A stretch of DNA of 64,000 nucleotides from Hofstenia miamia (GCA_900660155.1 CABFPE010000115.1:168573-232572), one strand, 5' to 3'; positions 37,032 to 50,179 are shown, counted from the stretch's first letter. Program-made: numbers and translations. The notes: generated from the sequence alone by a model not told the origin.

Positions 37032-37599
37032 CAATATTAGTTTAAACCATTCTGCTGTTCATTGTCATCTTCAACAAATTTTGAAAAGTTTTTAAACTCG
37101 GAAAATGTGTGCCTCTTTAACTGCCTGAAAACAATCTGAAATCCATACACAGCAAGAAGAAATTACAAAAATTCGAAGAAACTGGTTGGAAAAAAGCTTC
37201 CATTCACTTGATTCTCTTGATCTTGTCCAGTTAAACTATTATTTCCTTCGTAGTTTACAAAATTATCTGGAAAAACAAGTTTTGCAATAGAGAAAGGAAG
37301 TAAAAATCTTACTTGTGAGTCCTTTGAATCAAAACCAAAAGGATTTTACAATAATGAAATTACAAAATTGTTAATGACTGTCAGGAGGTTGCGGATAGTT
37401 AAGGAAAATAAATTGATGAATAAATCTTGAATTTAATTTAAAATTTGTATGCAAATTTCAAAAACCAAAGTTGTGAATTGCAATCTCCAGGTCTATGATT
37501 CAATATTTTGAAAATTTAGTGTGATTTTTCAGGGATATTGTTCTGCGATCCTTGATTTGGGCACTTGTTTTTTATTTCAAAATTCTGAAAGAACTTAAG

Positions 37600-38600
37600 G
37601 AATTTTAGACTCGAAACTCTTGACCGTTATCTGTATATTTAATGGTATTACAGGCAATACACAAATATAACTTGATTTGTCTGATCTGCCATACAATCAT
37701 GCTTACCTTGAAGAGGAATGTTCTAAATGCTCCGGAACGAATAATACGGTTGAGCTGAATATGACAAGAAAATCGCAGTAACAATATTCTCATTCATAGT
37801 TTCTTGAGTTTGTAGTAAGTCTTCTAGTTTTTCTTTTATAATTCTATCGACTATATATGTTGGATATTCATTACGCCTAAATATATCTTTGATCTTTATG
37901 ATTGATTTAGGAAGTTCTTCGTAATTATGATTAATCATGAAATGTCGATGTATCAGACGTTTGATCAATGATTTTTGTATGCAAAAGGTACGTTTGAATG
38001 GTAGTTAATTAATAAATTTGTATACGTTGGTTTGCTGTAGTATGATGACATAAATTTTTTCTTTATTCTTTCAATTTTAATATTCAGAAATTGTAATTTT
38101 TTGTTGTTTTCTTTTTCGATGGTAAATTGAATTGCAGAATCTAAGAATTCAAGGAAGGAAGTATGTCTTTAACATAATATTCTGATATGACTAGTATATC
38201 ATCAACATATCGAGCATAGTAATGAAATTTATTCATTATTTTGGCAACATTCACTTTGTTCAAATCTTGACATATAAATATTTGCTAGTGTTTGTCCAAG
38301 GCAATTTCCCATTGCAACATCATATAGTTGTAGATAAAACTTTCCTTGAAATTCACAAAGGGTGTTTTTCTGCGGAGTAATATCAATGTTTTCAAGGTTT
38401 CAGTCTAAGCTTAATAGTTTGATGTTATATTCTTTCAATAATGATATTGCATATTCAACAGCATCAACTAAAGGAACTTTGGTATATAAGCTTTTAACAT
38501 CAAGTGAATATAATCGATATTGATCGGCTGTTATCGTTTTTAATTCCTTTAAAACTGATTCTAAACTGCAATTTCTTCAGATGTTACAGTTTATTCGAAC
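37600..38600 (-). mobile_element. Penelope-like element reverse transcriptase fragment
   Basis: Minus-strand RT remnant. LYSLDVKSLYTKVPLVDA (RT motif A region) lies at about 38.52-38.46 kb, LQLYDVAMGNCLGQTLANIY (motif B) at about 38.33-38.27 kb and YARYVDDILV (motif C, catalytic) at about 38.21-38.18 kb. A downstream connector with RLIHRHFMINHNYEELP and IFRRNEYPTYIV is at 37.97-37.73 kb. The SLDVKSLYT and AMG patterns and the FRRNEYP-type tail fit Penelope-like elements better than LINEs. No GIY-YIG endonuclease was seen. The fragment is interrupted and partial. Confidence 0.7.
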
Positions 38601-38769
38601 GCCAAGAATCCCTCTATTGAAATATGTGGATACATTTCCAAAATTATAATAGTCCTTTACACTAAGTATATTTATATCATAGTGTCATGCAGCTATCAAT
38701 TCAGCCTAACACATGTGTGAATTCTGTTTCTTTGGTAAAAAAAAGTTTATTGCTCAATTTTTAACTATA

Positions 38770-39806
38770 TTTATAACTTACACTTAAATCAAATGTTGAG
38801 GACCTAATGGAAGAAATTGTAATTCTGTGTGTCTGGGCTGATAACTGGGCATATGTTGATTCCTTAAAATAAATAATCCTAAGCTTCACACAATTTACGT
38901 TTCCTTATTTTGTAAAAATGTACCTTGGACGTGTTTTAAATGCACTCTAAAATCATACATTGGCGGTTATCCGAGAAATATGAGAATTATAATAATTGAA
39001 GGAGAATGAAAATTATTCTAGTGTACATCTGTCGTGATACTCAGCACAATTTCCTCTTTGAATGCTTAGTTTTAGTTTGAGTAAAAATATATTTTGCAAT
39101 TGAATGCATTTTTGGGTAAAATGTATGTATTTATAAAATTATCATCATCAGTTTGATTTTGTGGGTAAACATTATATGTTCAAAATCAGAAAAAAACTGA
39201 AGTCAGAATTCAATGCACTATTGGAGAATTAATAGGACAGCTATTGATGCAAGATTTTTAAATTTTACAATATTATTGTAGTACATATATGCCAAGTTTT
39301 AATCTAAAAAATAATTAGCATTACTCCTGATACATAGGAAAAACCTAATAAAAACTTATATAGTCAACTCTTCTTAATGAATTTTCATCATGTTTTAATT
39401 TACCAAATTCTGTAGAAATCCGCTTTCCAAAATGTACTTTAAAATGCAAAAAGCAAAGATATATATTTAAAAAATTTTTTCAAGCCTAGTAAATATATTG
39501 CAAAGCATCTGCTTAGAATTTTCATCTATAAATGTTAGAAAAACGTACTATTCCACAAATAAGAAAAGACGATCTAACAGAAAAATTTGTATTTATACAA
39601 AATTTATCTAATTTTTGTCTCATTCTTTGCTAAAATAAATTCTGTAGTTGTGAAGGCTCTACACTCTTGGATATTACCTCTGAAACTGATGAGTTGCTAT
39701 GGAGTTTATTAAAGTTAATCTAGTAGAAGTACACGTATATTCTAACGTTTCTGTTAAAAATTTGAAAATCTGATTACAAATTCTATTATTCAATTTAAAA
39801 CATATT
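38770..39806. other. Gene-free AT-rich stretch
   Basis: Intergenic or 3' UTR of the gene at 39,807-40,831. Nothing recognisable seen. Confidence 0.5.
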
Positions 39807-40831
39807 TTACAACATATTTACAAAATATACAAATGCATAAGTAAATATAAAATAACTGTGAAGGGACAGTTGATTTGCTGTGTCTGTAAAGTACAAAATA
39901 TCATATTTTAAGTCTTTGAATGCATTTTGGAACCATTGCGAAGTTGAAGGCATAACCATTTCTGTTGTGGTAGCAACTTGCAAAACTGTTGGATTATCAT
40001 CGTAATTGCTGTGAATAAGTAGTTCATCATATGATTGCAGATGTTGTTTTGTGAGAAATTTTAGAAACATTTGAATGTTCTCATGTTTGAAGTTCTCAAT
40101 ATTGTCTTCAATGCGTTTTCCTATTGCAAATAGTTGAGGAGTCGAAAGTTGATCTCCAAACATTGAAATGATCTGGAGCATAATTTGCTTAGGCAGCTTT
40201 TCAAACACATTGGGCTCAATTTCATAGACATTATCTGAAGAAAAACTAAAGTCATGCGAAACACCACTAAATATATTCCCCATGCTTGATACCATAGATG
40301 GCTTAAAGACATCAAGATCAAAACGGTTTTCCATAATAGCAAATATATCTGATAATTGATCCAAAGTACATAACCTGAGGCTTGATATATCATTGACTAT
40401 TTCGTATAACTTGGCTTTTGGAAGCGCTGCAATTACGTCGTTTGCTACCACACAGACAACTTCACCTAACGCTAGTATATAATCTCTTGTAGGTGAATCA
40501 AAACTAAAGCTTTTCTGAATTAGCTTGTAGAGCAATGATTGTTGATGGTAATCAAATTCCAAGCTCGTAATTTGTTGTAAAATGTGTAAATCTGTAAATT
40601 TAAGCCGAAGACTTCGCAATTGTGATATATCCATTTCAGGAATCAAATGCTTTAGCTTCAACAACGTTCTAGTACTCCAATCCGAAATGCTGTTCTCTTG
40701 AATATAGCGATTAATTATTACGTTCTTCTGCTCACTTGACCAGAATGAATTGTCGCCAAAGTATTCAACACAAACGTTGAATTCTCTTTTTGAAAGGTTG
40801 CGAAGCAAATTCGGAGGAATATACCTTCCGC
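39807..40831 (-). CDS. Mesothelin/stereocilin-like GPI-anchored protein, last exon
   Basis: Large 3' exon encoding about 340 residues, opening with a 3' splice site (CCCTTTTTAG at 40,832) in phase 1, so upstream exons must exist to the right. The product is mostly amphipathic helices in repeats of the type FGDNSFWSSEQKNVII ... ISDWSTRTLLKLKHLIPEMD and LPKQIMLQIISMFGDQLSTPQL. This resembles the helical-repeat superstructure of mesothelin, stereocilin and otoancorin (inference from pattern; no alignment run). The C-terminus ends in a hydrophobic stretch (YFIFTYAFVYFVNML) after a small-residue region (TDTANQ), the layout of a GPI-anchor signal, as in mesothelin-family proteins. It therefore probably sits on the outer cell surface. 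N-terminal exons were not identified; the nearest candidate is the orphan exon at 54.85-55.16 kb, which shares the same entry phase but is far away. Confidence 0.6.
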
Positions 40832-40839
40832 CTAAAAAG

Positions 40840-41769
40840 GGTAAATAGAATGGAAAGAGATTATAACTTAAGATTCAAAAATAGATATATAATACAGCAT
40901 ATATTTGAAGTTAGATTTTCTTTAATGCAGTTATATGATTTTTCCAATTTATAAAAGAGCAGAAGCAATGCAATTTCTACTTGATTCATTAAATATTATA
41001 GTGTTAAAATTGAGAAGGCTTGCATCAGATAGGAATATAGGTCTGTTAGAGAATATAGTTAAGATATTGGCCCCAAAAAATTGAATAGTATAATAAATTA
41101 AGATTTGTCTGCACTGTGCATGTTATAGAATCTACATTATTTTTATAATTATCAAAAATGCACGACAATTTATCATGTACGGAGAAGTAGTTTTTTCTAA
41201 CTACATTTTTGATATTTACAATAAATTTTGCAAAATTAGCTTAAAATAGGCTTGAGTGGGATTAAGTTTGGAAATTCAATCTGTCATGTCAACCTGCCTG
41301 TGTTTCAAAATTTGCAACTTGGATTTGTAATTTAAATCATAATTGTCATAAGTTACTAGAAGAGTATCTATCTATTGGGAAGTGAGATGAAAAGAATTTT
41401 GGCGAGGCTAAGTGCTAAATTAGAGACACTAATTCATGAAAAAAGTCAGCAGGAATTTATTATATTTTTTTCAAACATTTAATACGTTTTAATCTGATTT
41501 AGTTTAAGTCAATTGCTTATAAATAATATCATTGGCAGTTTTAAACAGAGAAAATAAGTCAGATATTATAATTTTATAAAAATATTACTTAAGTTAATTT
41601 CTAGAATATCTTTTGTATATATTTGTGGCTAAATCAAATAACTGCAAAATTTTCTTAAGCGGCCGCAAGATGTCTCAAAAATGTTCTATTTCTAAGAAAA
41701 TCGTTTAGAATTCTAAGGCCATTTTTCAGTAAATATAAAAGTTACATTTTAGTGAAAAAATATATAATT

Positions 41770-41802
<33 letters not shown>

Positions 41803-42110
41803 ATTAACATCCCGTACATAGAACAAAATGTAAAAAAAACATTGGTTTTATTCAACTGATATTTTACTATAGGTAGTGGCGAAAGCGCCAAAATTAATAT
41901 ATCTTAATTTTGTTGGTAGGAAAGTTTGTGAGCACTTCTGATGTTTTTGAAAATCAAGTAAGTTTTTGGTTTGATTATTCGGGAAACATAATTTCTTGCT
42001 TGGGTGCATTTGTAATTGATGCATGTAATATAATCCTACGTATTTGATTTAGATATTTTCGCATATATCTAGGTTGGCCTTTTCAAAGTAACTAAACTAT
42101 AGTTGCATAT
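40840..42110. other. Probable intron or intergenic DNA
   Basis: AT-rich sequence upstream of the mesothelin-like exon. No coding exon recognised; AT microsatellite at 41,774-41,797. Confidence 0.4.
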
Positions 42111-42113
42111 AAA

Positions 42114-42500
42114 TCACTTTCTAGCTGGTGTTCGAAATTCTATTAACAATTTAATGTTACAAGAATAAAATGATATGATTTTTAAAACCTTATTCACATA
42201 TTTAATATTTTCTATTAATTGTAATATATATCTGCTTTTATTGTCAATACACTCGTAATGCATGTAGCATTTGACTATTGCTAATTTTGTATTGTAAGAG
42301 AGACAATCTGTACACATATCATCTGTAACATGTATAAACAATGCACCAGACAGTGGTCCCCCTTGAGGTACTTCTAGAGTTAGTAGTATTTTCTTTGTAT
42401 ACAAATATTTTCCAACTTTTATGCATTTATTAATGTTCGATATATAACTTTGAAACCATTTGGTCATCCATGGCGAAAGTAAACACAATTTATTGGCCAT
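42114..42500 (-). mobile_element. LINE reverse transcriptase fragment
   Basis: A 128-codon minus-strand frame with WFQSYISNINKCIKVGKY followed by VPQGGPLSGALFI, the classic non-LTR RT motif (W..SYL.NR..xV ... VPQGSPLSPLLF), then a spacer. The catalytic FADD is not present, so it is a short dead piece. Its motif style differs from the LINE at 21-24.6 kb (LPQGSILEPMLFLIF), so it represents another family. Confidence 0.7.
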
Positions 42501-42539
42501 ATGGTTTTGTTGCGTTGGTTAAATAACTGACAATATCAT

Positions 42540-42871
42540 AAAGAAAGAACAATAGTTAGTAGCTACAAGCAAAATCAATATATTAGAAAAAATCTTCTTA
42601 TCATTGAATATGCTTTTACTGGTGCAATATACAACTGCATAATTACACTATTTATTATCAAATCAAAAGAAAAAATCACTTCAGTAGAATCAATGCTGCT
42701 TATAAATTATTAGTTACACATTATTAAGAAGATTTAATGGGATGTTTCTTGTGGCGATGTGCAGTTTTGTCTAAAATATCATATAATTAAGGTCATATGA
42801 GATGCCTTTTCAAGATATTTTCCGTCTTGAGCTATCTATCTACTCCTAAAAGCATCCATTCACAATTTCAA

Positions 42872-42906
<35 letters not shown>

Positions 42907-45900
42907 CTTTTTAGTGCAGCACCCAACCGAAAAAAAGCACTTTATTACCGGTATCCACCCTGTCCGAAACTTTTTACTTATATCTGAGAAGAAAATTTTG
43001 CTCCTAATAAGCAATTTAAAATGTTTCAACAAGATTTGGAACCACATTCATATATGTTGAGAAAAATACCATACTTATATACTCATAATGTGAAGTGAAA
43101 TATATATATCTTCAACTTAGTTGCACGATGAACTCTTCTAGCTTAAGTAATTGAGTAATTGTTAACAATTTCATTTCATTTCAAAATAGAAAAATTTCTA
43201 ATTGAATATTTTACACTGAATTATAGATGTTAAACATGTATATTACGTTGTAAACATATTCAATAACTAAAGTACTCGATCATATATGAATTTTATATTT
43301 GATTTTAGTAATACACAAAGTCCACAAAATTATCAATTTTTCCATATCATTGTTGTAAAAATTTCAATTTATGGGAGCAATATAAATACAACAAAAAATA
43401 AGTCCACTGCTTTTCCTTACATTAATGTTCGCAGCCGTTTTATGTAAACTCTTGCTACTCACAGCTATTTAATGATTTTGGCTTTCATTTTGTTCATAAA
43501 TTTTCAATCAAAATCACGTTTTTTATCATAAATACATAGGCAATCATTTTACATAAGAAATTTTAGTAATAATTCATAAGTTGCATAGGATTTATACATT
43601 GCGATATAATGAAGGTACCAATGGCATGCTTATCAAAGAGCGTCTTTTGTAAAAGCAGAGGAACTTAATAGCTGCATTAATAGAACATCAGATTACTGAT
43701 GAAGTTATATCATCCATATCTTTATATAATAATGTATAATTTTTAAATTAATATATTAATATAATGTATTATAATTTTATCAGATTTTATTTCACTATGT
43801 AGTAATCACAATAGATTATTACATTTGTAAAAAAATACCTACTATTGGAGATTCTGCGCAACCTTAATTAATTGATTCTGATTTTAGGAATAGAGTAAAC
43901 AGCTGCTGAATGTCATTAATATAATGGGCTGATAGAAAGAAAGCAAACAGAAAAAGCAATGAATGTCTAGGTAAAATATTATGATTGGACAATATTGTGG
44001 GACTGTTTAGGATAAAAAACAATAAGTGGTTAAAAATAACAGAAGTGATGCAAGAAACAGATTTCATACAGAAGCAATTAATTTACACAAGTTGCGTTAA
44101 GAGATACGTGGAAAGAAGTGTTGCGGTGAAAGCCAATTGTAAGCTATGCTGGAAATAAGTGTAGATAGCATTTAATAGCAAAGTAGGAAAAATGAATCGT
44201 CATTTAATATGACTAGGGCATCCAAAATGCTATATGGTCAATTGCGTGAAGTTTAGTAGTAAAACATTCATAGACATGCAATGTCCCTCACTGGTGTTTG
44301 CTTTTTTATTCTACAATGACTCACATTTTGTATTAAAGCAACAGTTGATTTGCTATGTTTAACATTGAGCTTCGACGTTAATCGCATTTTAGTTCTAAGG
44401 TCCAAGATTAACTCATTTGGATCAGAAAAGTTTTTACAATTTTCTCCACGCATGGATGAAAAAATATAGAAATTTAAAAAAGCCTTTGTCCAGAAATTGG
44501 CACCTTAATCCTGAGAGCATAAAAATATTTGTTGTTTTCCTACATTACAGTTATATTTTTACAGTTGAATAAGAAAGTTTATGTATTTGCTACATAAATG
44601 CATGCGGTTTTTCACATTGCTAAACTTACATTTTAGAATTTTATAGTTTACTTTTTGTTTGCCTTAAAAATGTGTGATGGAAAGCCATGCTCTCATGTTT
44701 TAGTATAAAACAGAATAGCAGACATCCACATATTTTGTTGATTTAGGAGTAATATTATTTATGAAAATGCAACAATAGATATATATTCATTAATTTATCA
44801 ATATTGCATATAATATTGCAATAAAGTTTTATAACACGATCGCAACTGTAAGATCACTAGGCATGGGTAAAATTTAACTTACATAATGTACAGAATAAGT
44901 AAATGCACATCGCACATATATTAACAATACTTATGTAAATTTCAAGAAATCGAGAAAAAGTTTGTTTGTGCCGTCAATTTTTTGCATTTATTTTACCATA
45001 CAAATGCATTGAAAATGCTTTTAAATAATAGTTTGATAACTTACACTGATTTGTCTTAATGGGTCCATATACTAAAAATATTATTCCGAATTTTGTAACA
45101 TCTAAATAGTGATGTAAGAAAACTTTTATAATTTGCCATTGATTGCTTACCTAAACTCAAGATATATCTTAACAGTACTTTACTGTAATGAATTAATTTT
45201 CTCTTTGATCCAAGTATAACTAAATTAAAAAATGTAGTTAGGATTAGCCATAAACTTAGATGATATTTAGTGAAACACTAAGAATATGTAGTTGATTTGT
45301 TGAAAACGCAGTTCTCCTAAATGTATGTGCGTGTATTTAATGCTTACATAGTTATGGCTATTGTTAATGGATTTCTGCATATATGTGGTGCATTTTAAAT
45401 TATATATATCTTATGAATGTATTACATTAGCGAAAAAGAATTCTTGCAATACACGTAAAAAGGAAGGTGCATTATTTGTGTGTCGAGTAAAGTTATTATT
45501 TGAGCCGTGAACGTAGCCAAGGGTTAGGTACTAGGCGCTACATCCCAACTTGGGTCAATTTCAAGCCATTTTATTACATATCAATTTTTTTATTTCACTA
45601 ATATTAATCAATATCTAACATTAGCAATAAAAAAGCTTCCCCATAATACGCATGATTGGATAAGCCCTCCTGCACATATTAGCAAATTTTAGTGTAAAGA
45701 TTTGTAATGTAGTTGTAATGAACTGACATTTGAGTTAATGCCACTGGTAGAGAGAAACTCTAACTAAGTTATTGACTTAATATGGGATCCTCACATTGGA
45801 AGCAGTATGATACTTTGTTCATTCTCACATAAAAGTTATTTAAACTCATAGAAAACTGTATGTAATGTATTATTGCTGAAGTTTTTTACCTTCTCTAGAC

Positions 45901-47780
45901 CAATTCCTTGCATATGCGAATAACCTATATCCGATTATTCCATTTCAAATTTGTTTGATTCTTTGGCAAAATTTTTTTTGCATATTTTTAGTCAAAATTT
46001 CTATTAAAAAATATGCTTCTAATACAAAGAATCAAGTCTTTTCAATTTTAGTGAAATTTTTGTAATGTGTACATTAATTTTACTCTAAAACTATTACAAT
46101 TGTTTATCAACGATGATTGAAAAACAACATTATAAATAATCGGGAAATGTATCTACTAAGAACCATCTTTCAAGGTTCCACAAAATCAGTGCGCATTGTT
46201 AAAAATGAGTTATTCTATTTATTTGGAATATTCCTCATTCCACTTTGTTACTATGATATGCAATTGGCTTTCTTCAAGGGAAGTAATTTGGCAATAGATA
46301 CATATCTTCAAACGAAAATATTAATGTGTGATTATCACTATAGCAGTATGCAACGTATTATATATCCACGGCAATTATAAATTAACGTTAAATGTAATTC
46401 TCAGCAAGTGTTAATAACGTGAAACATGCAAAGATATTAAATGCTTTATGTAAATCCAAATTATTTCAAAGAAGTTATTTTAATCAATATACCAAACATA
46501 ATTCTGATTTAATGATGTATATTAATTATTTTAAAAGTCTTGACGGAGTCAGTGATGTAATTACTCCTGAATGAGGTGTAATTTAGGTAAAAACCTTTAC
46601 ATTGTTCTGCTAATTTCGTCAAATACTTCAAGTTGTTTTTGCTGTAAATATAACCATTAGTATTTATTAAAAGTATATTTTGGGAAGCGTCACATTTCTT
46701 TAATTAAATATTGAACAACCGCATACAAATTTCGTACCTTTAGTGATTTCATGCTAACTGCCGATAAACAATGCCTTTGCAACAATGTGCGAGATGTATT
46801 TATTTTTGCGGCGGACTTGTAAATTTTGATTCATAAAATTTACCCGCTAAATGGAACAAATTTTCAAGCGTAAAATGAAGTGTGGAGCCATTGCATTTCC
46901 CATTACCACCAATTATCGCATTGTAAATTTTCTCTTATGACTCCCACATTTTATGATAACATGTTGCAAATTATCAGTAATTTTAGAATATTATTGTTGA
47001 TTGCTCTATAGATTCCGCAATTTTCTTCAAGCTCACGAATTGGCATACCAAATCTTAACATTATGTAGAAGAGAATTTTAAATTGCTTTCGTTGTTTTAT
47101 GAATACTAACATTTTAAGGATAATTTTTTCAAAGAATTCAATTATACATTCATTTTTATATTTTTTGCAATTTGCACCCAATTCTATATTTTTTCATAAA
47201 TTATCCGCAATATCTTTGCAAAAATTTTAAAATAATTTTTGTAAGTAAAAAAACGGTTTAAAATAATTTTCAATTAATTTATAATGTTTTACTTATTGAA
47301 TTTCACACAAGAAAACAGACATTTTACTTTGAAAAAACTAATAGAGTAGAAAAGAACAGCTTATAGTTGTAGTTAGATATTCCAATTAATAATTAATTAA
47401 AGCAAGACACAAATAAAATTGCACAATAATTTCTGTGAATTTTTGTAATTTAAAATAGGTTAACCCAAGGCAATATAAACTATATTTTTTATGAAAATAA
47501 AATAAAGTTTGCTGTTTATTACTACTTTATAAGTATTCGCAGAAATGCAGTTGAATGTTTATCCAAAAAATGACATTTTGCTAGAATATTAATATATTCC
47601 GAAAATGTTGCTTCAGTTAGTTTAGAGCTAAACAAAAACAATTTTCAACTATAAAATACCGCAGACTTAGAACAAATTCAATTTTCCATTATTTTTTCTC
47701 TAAAAATGCAATTCCTCGTTTGACTACTTAAATTTTAAAGGAACTTAAATACATCTACTCTAAAACCTATAATGCATGAA
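42540..47780. other. Gene-free AT-rich stretch
   Basis: About 5 kb with only chance open frames. AT microsatellite at 42,875-42,903. A 61-codon minus frame at 44,268-44,453 ends near a good donor (AAT|GTGAGT), but nothing else supports an exon. A short GC-richer piece at 45,500-45,560 is an unassigned repeat-like sequence. Confidence 0.5.
42875..42903. repeat. (AT)n microsatellite
   Basis: About 14 AT units. Confidence 0.9.
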
Positions 47781-47809
47781 TGGCATGCAGCAGATTTCTC
47801 AATGTGGCG

Positions 47810-48240
47810 CAACTTTTGAGCTCACTCGGTTTGGCTAGTTTTGATTATGAATGTTTTCACTTCGGCTCGTGAAACAAAGCACTTCAATGAGGCATTTTTA
47901 GCTCGGTAAGTTCATAAAACAACTTAAGTCATCTCAGAATTTTCTCTTACATAGTTTTTCTTGTCATTCAATAAACATTTAAAATATGACTATGGGGAAC
48001 ACAAAAACCCTATCTGAATAAAAGTATAAGCAGATTAATAGCGTTCAAGCTATGGCGACTAAGATGATGTAATTTTGCCTGAAAATGGAAAAACAAAACA
48101 ATTCATTAGCTATTTGTTTAAACAAGGTTCGGTTTGGACTCGTTGTAAGTACAATGCAGCACTCGAGCTCGGCTCGAATCGACTCGACTATTAACAAGTT
48201 CGGCTCATTGACAAGTCTGACATGCAGGCCTTGCCCGACT
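47810..48240. repeat. CTCGGCTCG-rich repeat, probable DNA-transposon remnant
   Basis: GAGCTCACTCGG, CTTCGGCTCGTG and TAGCTCGGTAAG at the left, then GGTTCGGTTTGGACTCG, CACTCGAGCTCGGCTCG, AATCGACTCGAC and AGTTCGGCTC at the right. Such short GGCTCG arrays are typical of subterminal regions of hAT-type elements. No transposase or clear ends were found. Confidence 0.35.
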
Positions 48241-48689
48241 CATTTTGCAAGTTTGTGTACATGCAACTACTAATGTTGACACTTCAAGGCAAGACAATAT
48301 CAGAAGCCTATACGTCAAATTTTAAGAAAAATTATGACGTCATAATTAATATATTTATTGATAACATTGGTCACAAAATACGCACCCGAACAAAATTTTT
48401 TCAATTGCTACCTCCAAGGAATAAGGCTAAATTTTTTTTCACACCACTCCTGTTATTAAACTATCCTGGGCTTGAAAAATTTAACACTTGCCAGTAAACT
48501 GAAATAAAACTTATGTGCTTTATATGGTATGATACCTTTGCTGTGCAAGTAATTAAAGAAACTTCACCAGTTTTTCTTATGGTTATGTCACAGATGCTAT
48601 ACCACAAAAGTTGCAGTTATACTTAATCTCGGTTTTTTATATATTAGAACTTTGTCCTATACTTAGAGCAGAGTTGGAAGTTTTCGGTG

Positions 48690-48765
48690 GGTAACAAGGT
48701 TAGGTCCAGTCCGGTTCATTCCAGTTCGTTCCTCAAAGATTGGGACCCTGTCGGTCCAAGATTTC
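48690..48765. repeat. GGTCC-rich repeat fragment
   Basis: GGTCCAGTCCGGTTC and GGGACCCTGTCGGTCC, similar in style to 31.6-32.1 kb. Confidence 0.3.
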
Positions 48766-48770
48766 TTATA

Positions 48771-48828
48771 CTTCTTCTTCTTCGTCTTCTCTTCTTCTTC
48801 TTCTCCTTCTCTTTCTGCTTCTTTTTCC
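48771..48828. repeat. (CTT)n pyrimidine-rich microsatellite
   Basis: An impure CTT array of about 58 bases, entirely pyrimidine apart from two G interruptions. Confidence 0.85.
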
Positions 48829-49360
48829 ATATGATTAACAGATGTCAGACACTACCCAACAATTATTTCGATAAACGATGGTTTTTAATAAATGGAAAAT
48901 ACTTTTTTTGGAATGCTAGGGTTTTACAGTAACTTTAAATGTATGGTGCATCCTTTAACAAAAGTTGTGTCCAAGTGGTTAGTGAATTTTGCATTGCAAC
49001 TAATGTAAGCAAATGCTTAGGAATATTTACCCTATTCAGGCTGGACTTTTTGACATACGTAAAGGGTTGAAGTGAGGTAAATTTTCCACACCTACTCATT
49101 TTCTGTTCTATTAAGCCAATCAGTCCATATTTTTGGATGTGGTAAGCCTGATTATTAAACTTTTCAATAAAAATCTATCCTCATTCCAATGTTGGGCATA
49201 ATTTTGGTTGATGTCAGCACTTTTTATATTTAAGCATGGATTTTTAATAAATTTAGGTACACTCTTGTCACCTGTTTAATGATAGTTCAAAGAATTTTTT
49301 CTAAACTTGCTAAACTTGATTAAGGAAATAACTTTTTAAACAATAAAAAACTGATTCACA

Positions 49361-49368
49361 CTTATTAA
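49361..49368. repeat. Target-site duplication of the hAT element (left)
   Basis: CTTATTAA, identical to 50,171-50,178. Confidence 0.85.
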
Positions 49369-50170
49369 TAGGGCAACCAAAAGTCATAAAAGTCATATTT
49401 TTTTCTGTTGGTGTATTTTGCAGTCTGTTTAAAATTAGATGGTTTTCAGAGTTGGAGTGCAGTTAAATAGGAAGTTATAAAGTCATAAAAAGTCATATTT
49501 TTGTTTTTTGAAAAATATAGTAATATTTGTGGCTTAAATGTCATAAAAGTTATATTTTGCATATTTGTATTAAAATAAGAAAGAAACTTAAAAATGAATG
49601 CTGGATTGTGACTGCTTTAAATCATTTAAAAAACATTAAAGAAACTATATGCATCATTGTTTCATGGATTTTGCAAGGCACACGTGTTGCAAAACTGTGC
49701 CATGCAGATTCAAGCAACATATATGAGGGTTAACAATGTAATTGCTTCAATTAAGGCTGCTATCATAAAATATCAAATTTGAAATTCCACCAGATGAACA
49801 TTTAATCAGAATTGTATTCCAAGCTAAAAATTTTCAAGCAACATCAACTGCAGTTGAGAGATGTTTCTCGATGGTGAGAAAACTCTTGGCCTATGAACAA
49901 ATTTTTACAACACTATTTGGAAAATTATATAATGTTATTGTATTGAGTGAAGCAGTTGCTTTAAAAAATTGACTTATTATTATGTAAGAGTTTTTGTATT
50001 GGTTTTATATCTTGTTCTCAATAATAGAAAACGTTTTGTATTGCTTGTATGGATCATTTTAAAAAATGGATGGTCATATTTCAGGCTATATTTAACTAAA
50101 TTCCGTCATATTTTGTCATGAAAATAAGGTCATAACTTGTTTTTTTTAATTCATATTTCTGGTTGCCTTA
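49369..50170 (+). mobile_element. hAT DNA transposon, 802 bp, non-autonomous
   Basis: Terminal inverted repeats TAGGGCAACCA at the left and TGGTTGCCTTA at the right (10 of 11 match). A perfect 8-bp target duplication, CTTATTAA, lies at 49,361-49,368 and 50,171-50,178. Subterminal GTCATAAAAGTCATATTT repeats occur at both ends. Inside, a plus-strand frame at 49,769-49,972 matches the C-terminal hAT dimerisation region. TIR style, 8-bp duplication and the transposase remnant all agree on hAT. At 802 bp it cannot encode a full transposase. Confidence 0.85.
49769..49972 (+). pseudogene. hAT transposase C-terminal remnant
   Basis: Sixty-seven codons, opened by an upstream in-frame stop (49,766-49,768) and closed by TGA at 49,970-49,972. 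IPPDEHLIRIVFQAKNFQ followed by ATSTAVERCFSMVRKLL matches the hAT C-terminal dimerisation signature (P.TSA.vERxFS). The usual Arg of the later R..L motif is replaced (LAYEQIFTT). The N-terminal catalytic part (DDE/RNase H fold) and BED finger are absent, so this is an internally deleted, dead copy. Confidence 0.75.
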
Positions 50171-50178
50171 CTTATTAA
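50171..50178. repeat. Target-site duplication of the hAT element (right)
   Basis: CTTATTAA, identical to 49,361-49,368. Confidence 0.85.
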
Positions 50179-50179
50179 C

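Noticed and set aside
44268-44460. Minus-strand exon with a GTGAGT donor as 5' exon of the mesothelin-like gene
   Set aside because: Its donor phase (0) does not fit the phase-1 acceptor at 40,832, and no signal peptide or domain is visible.
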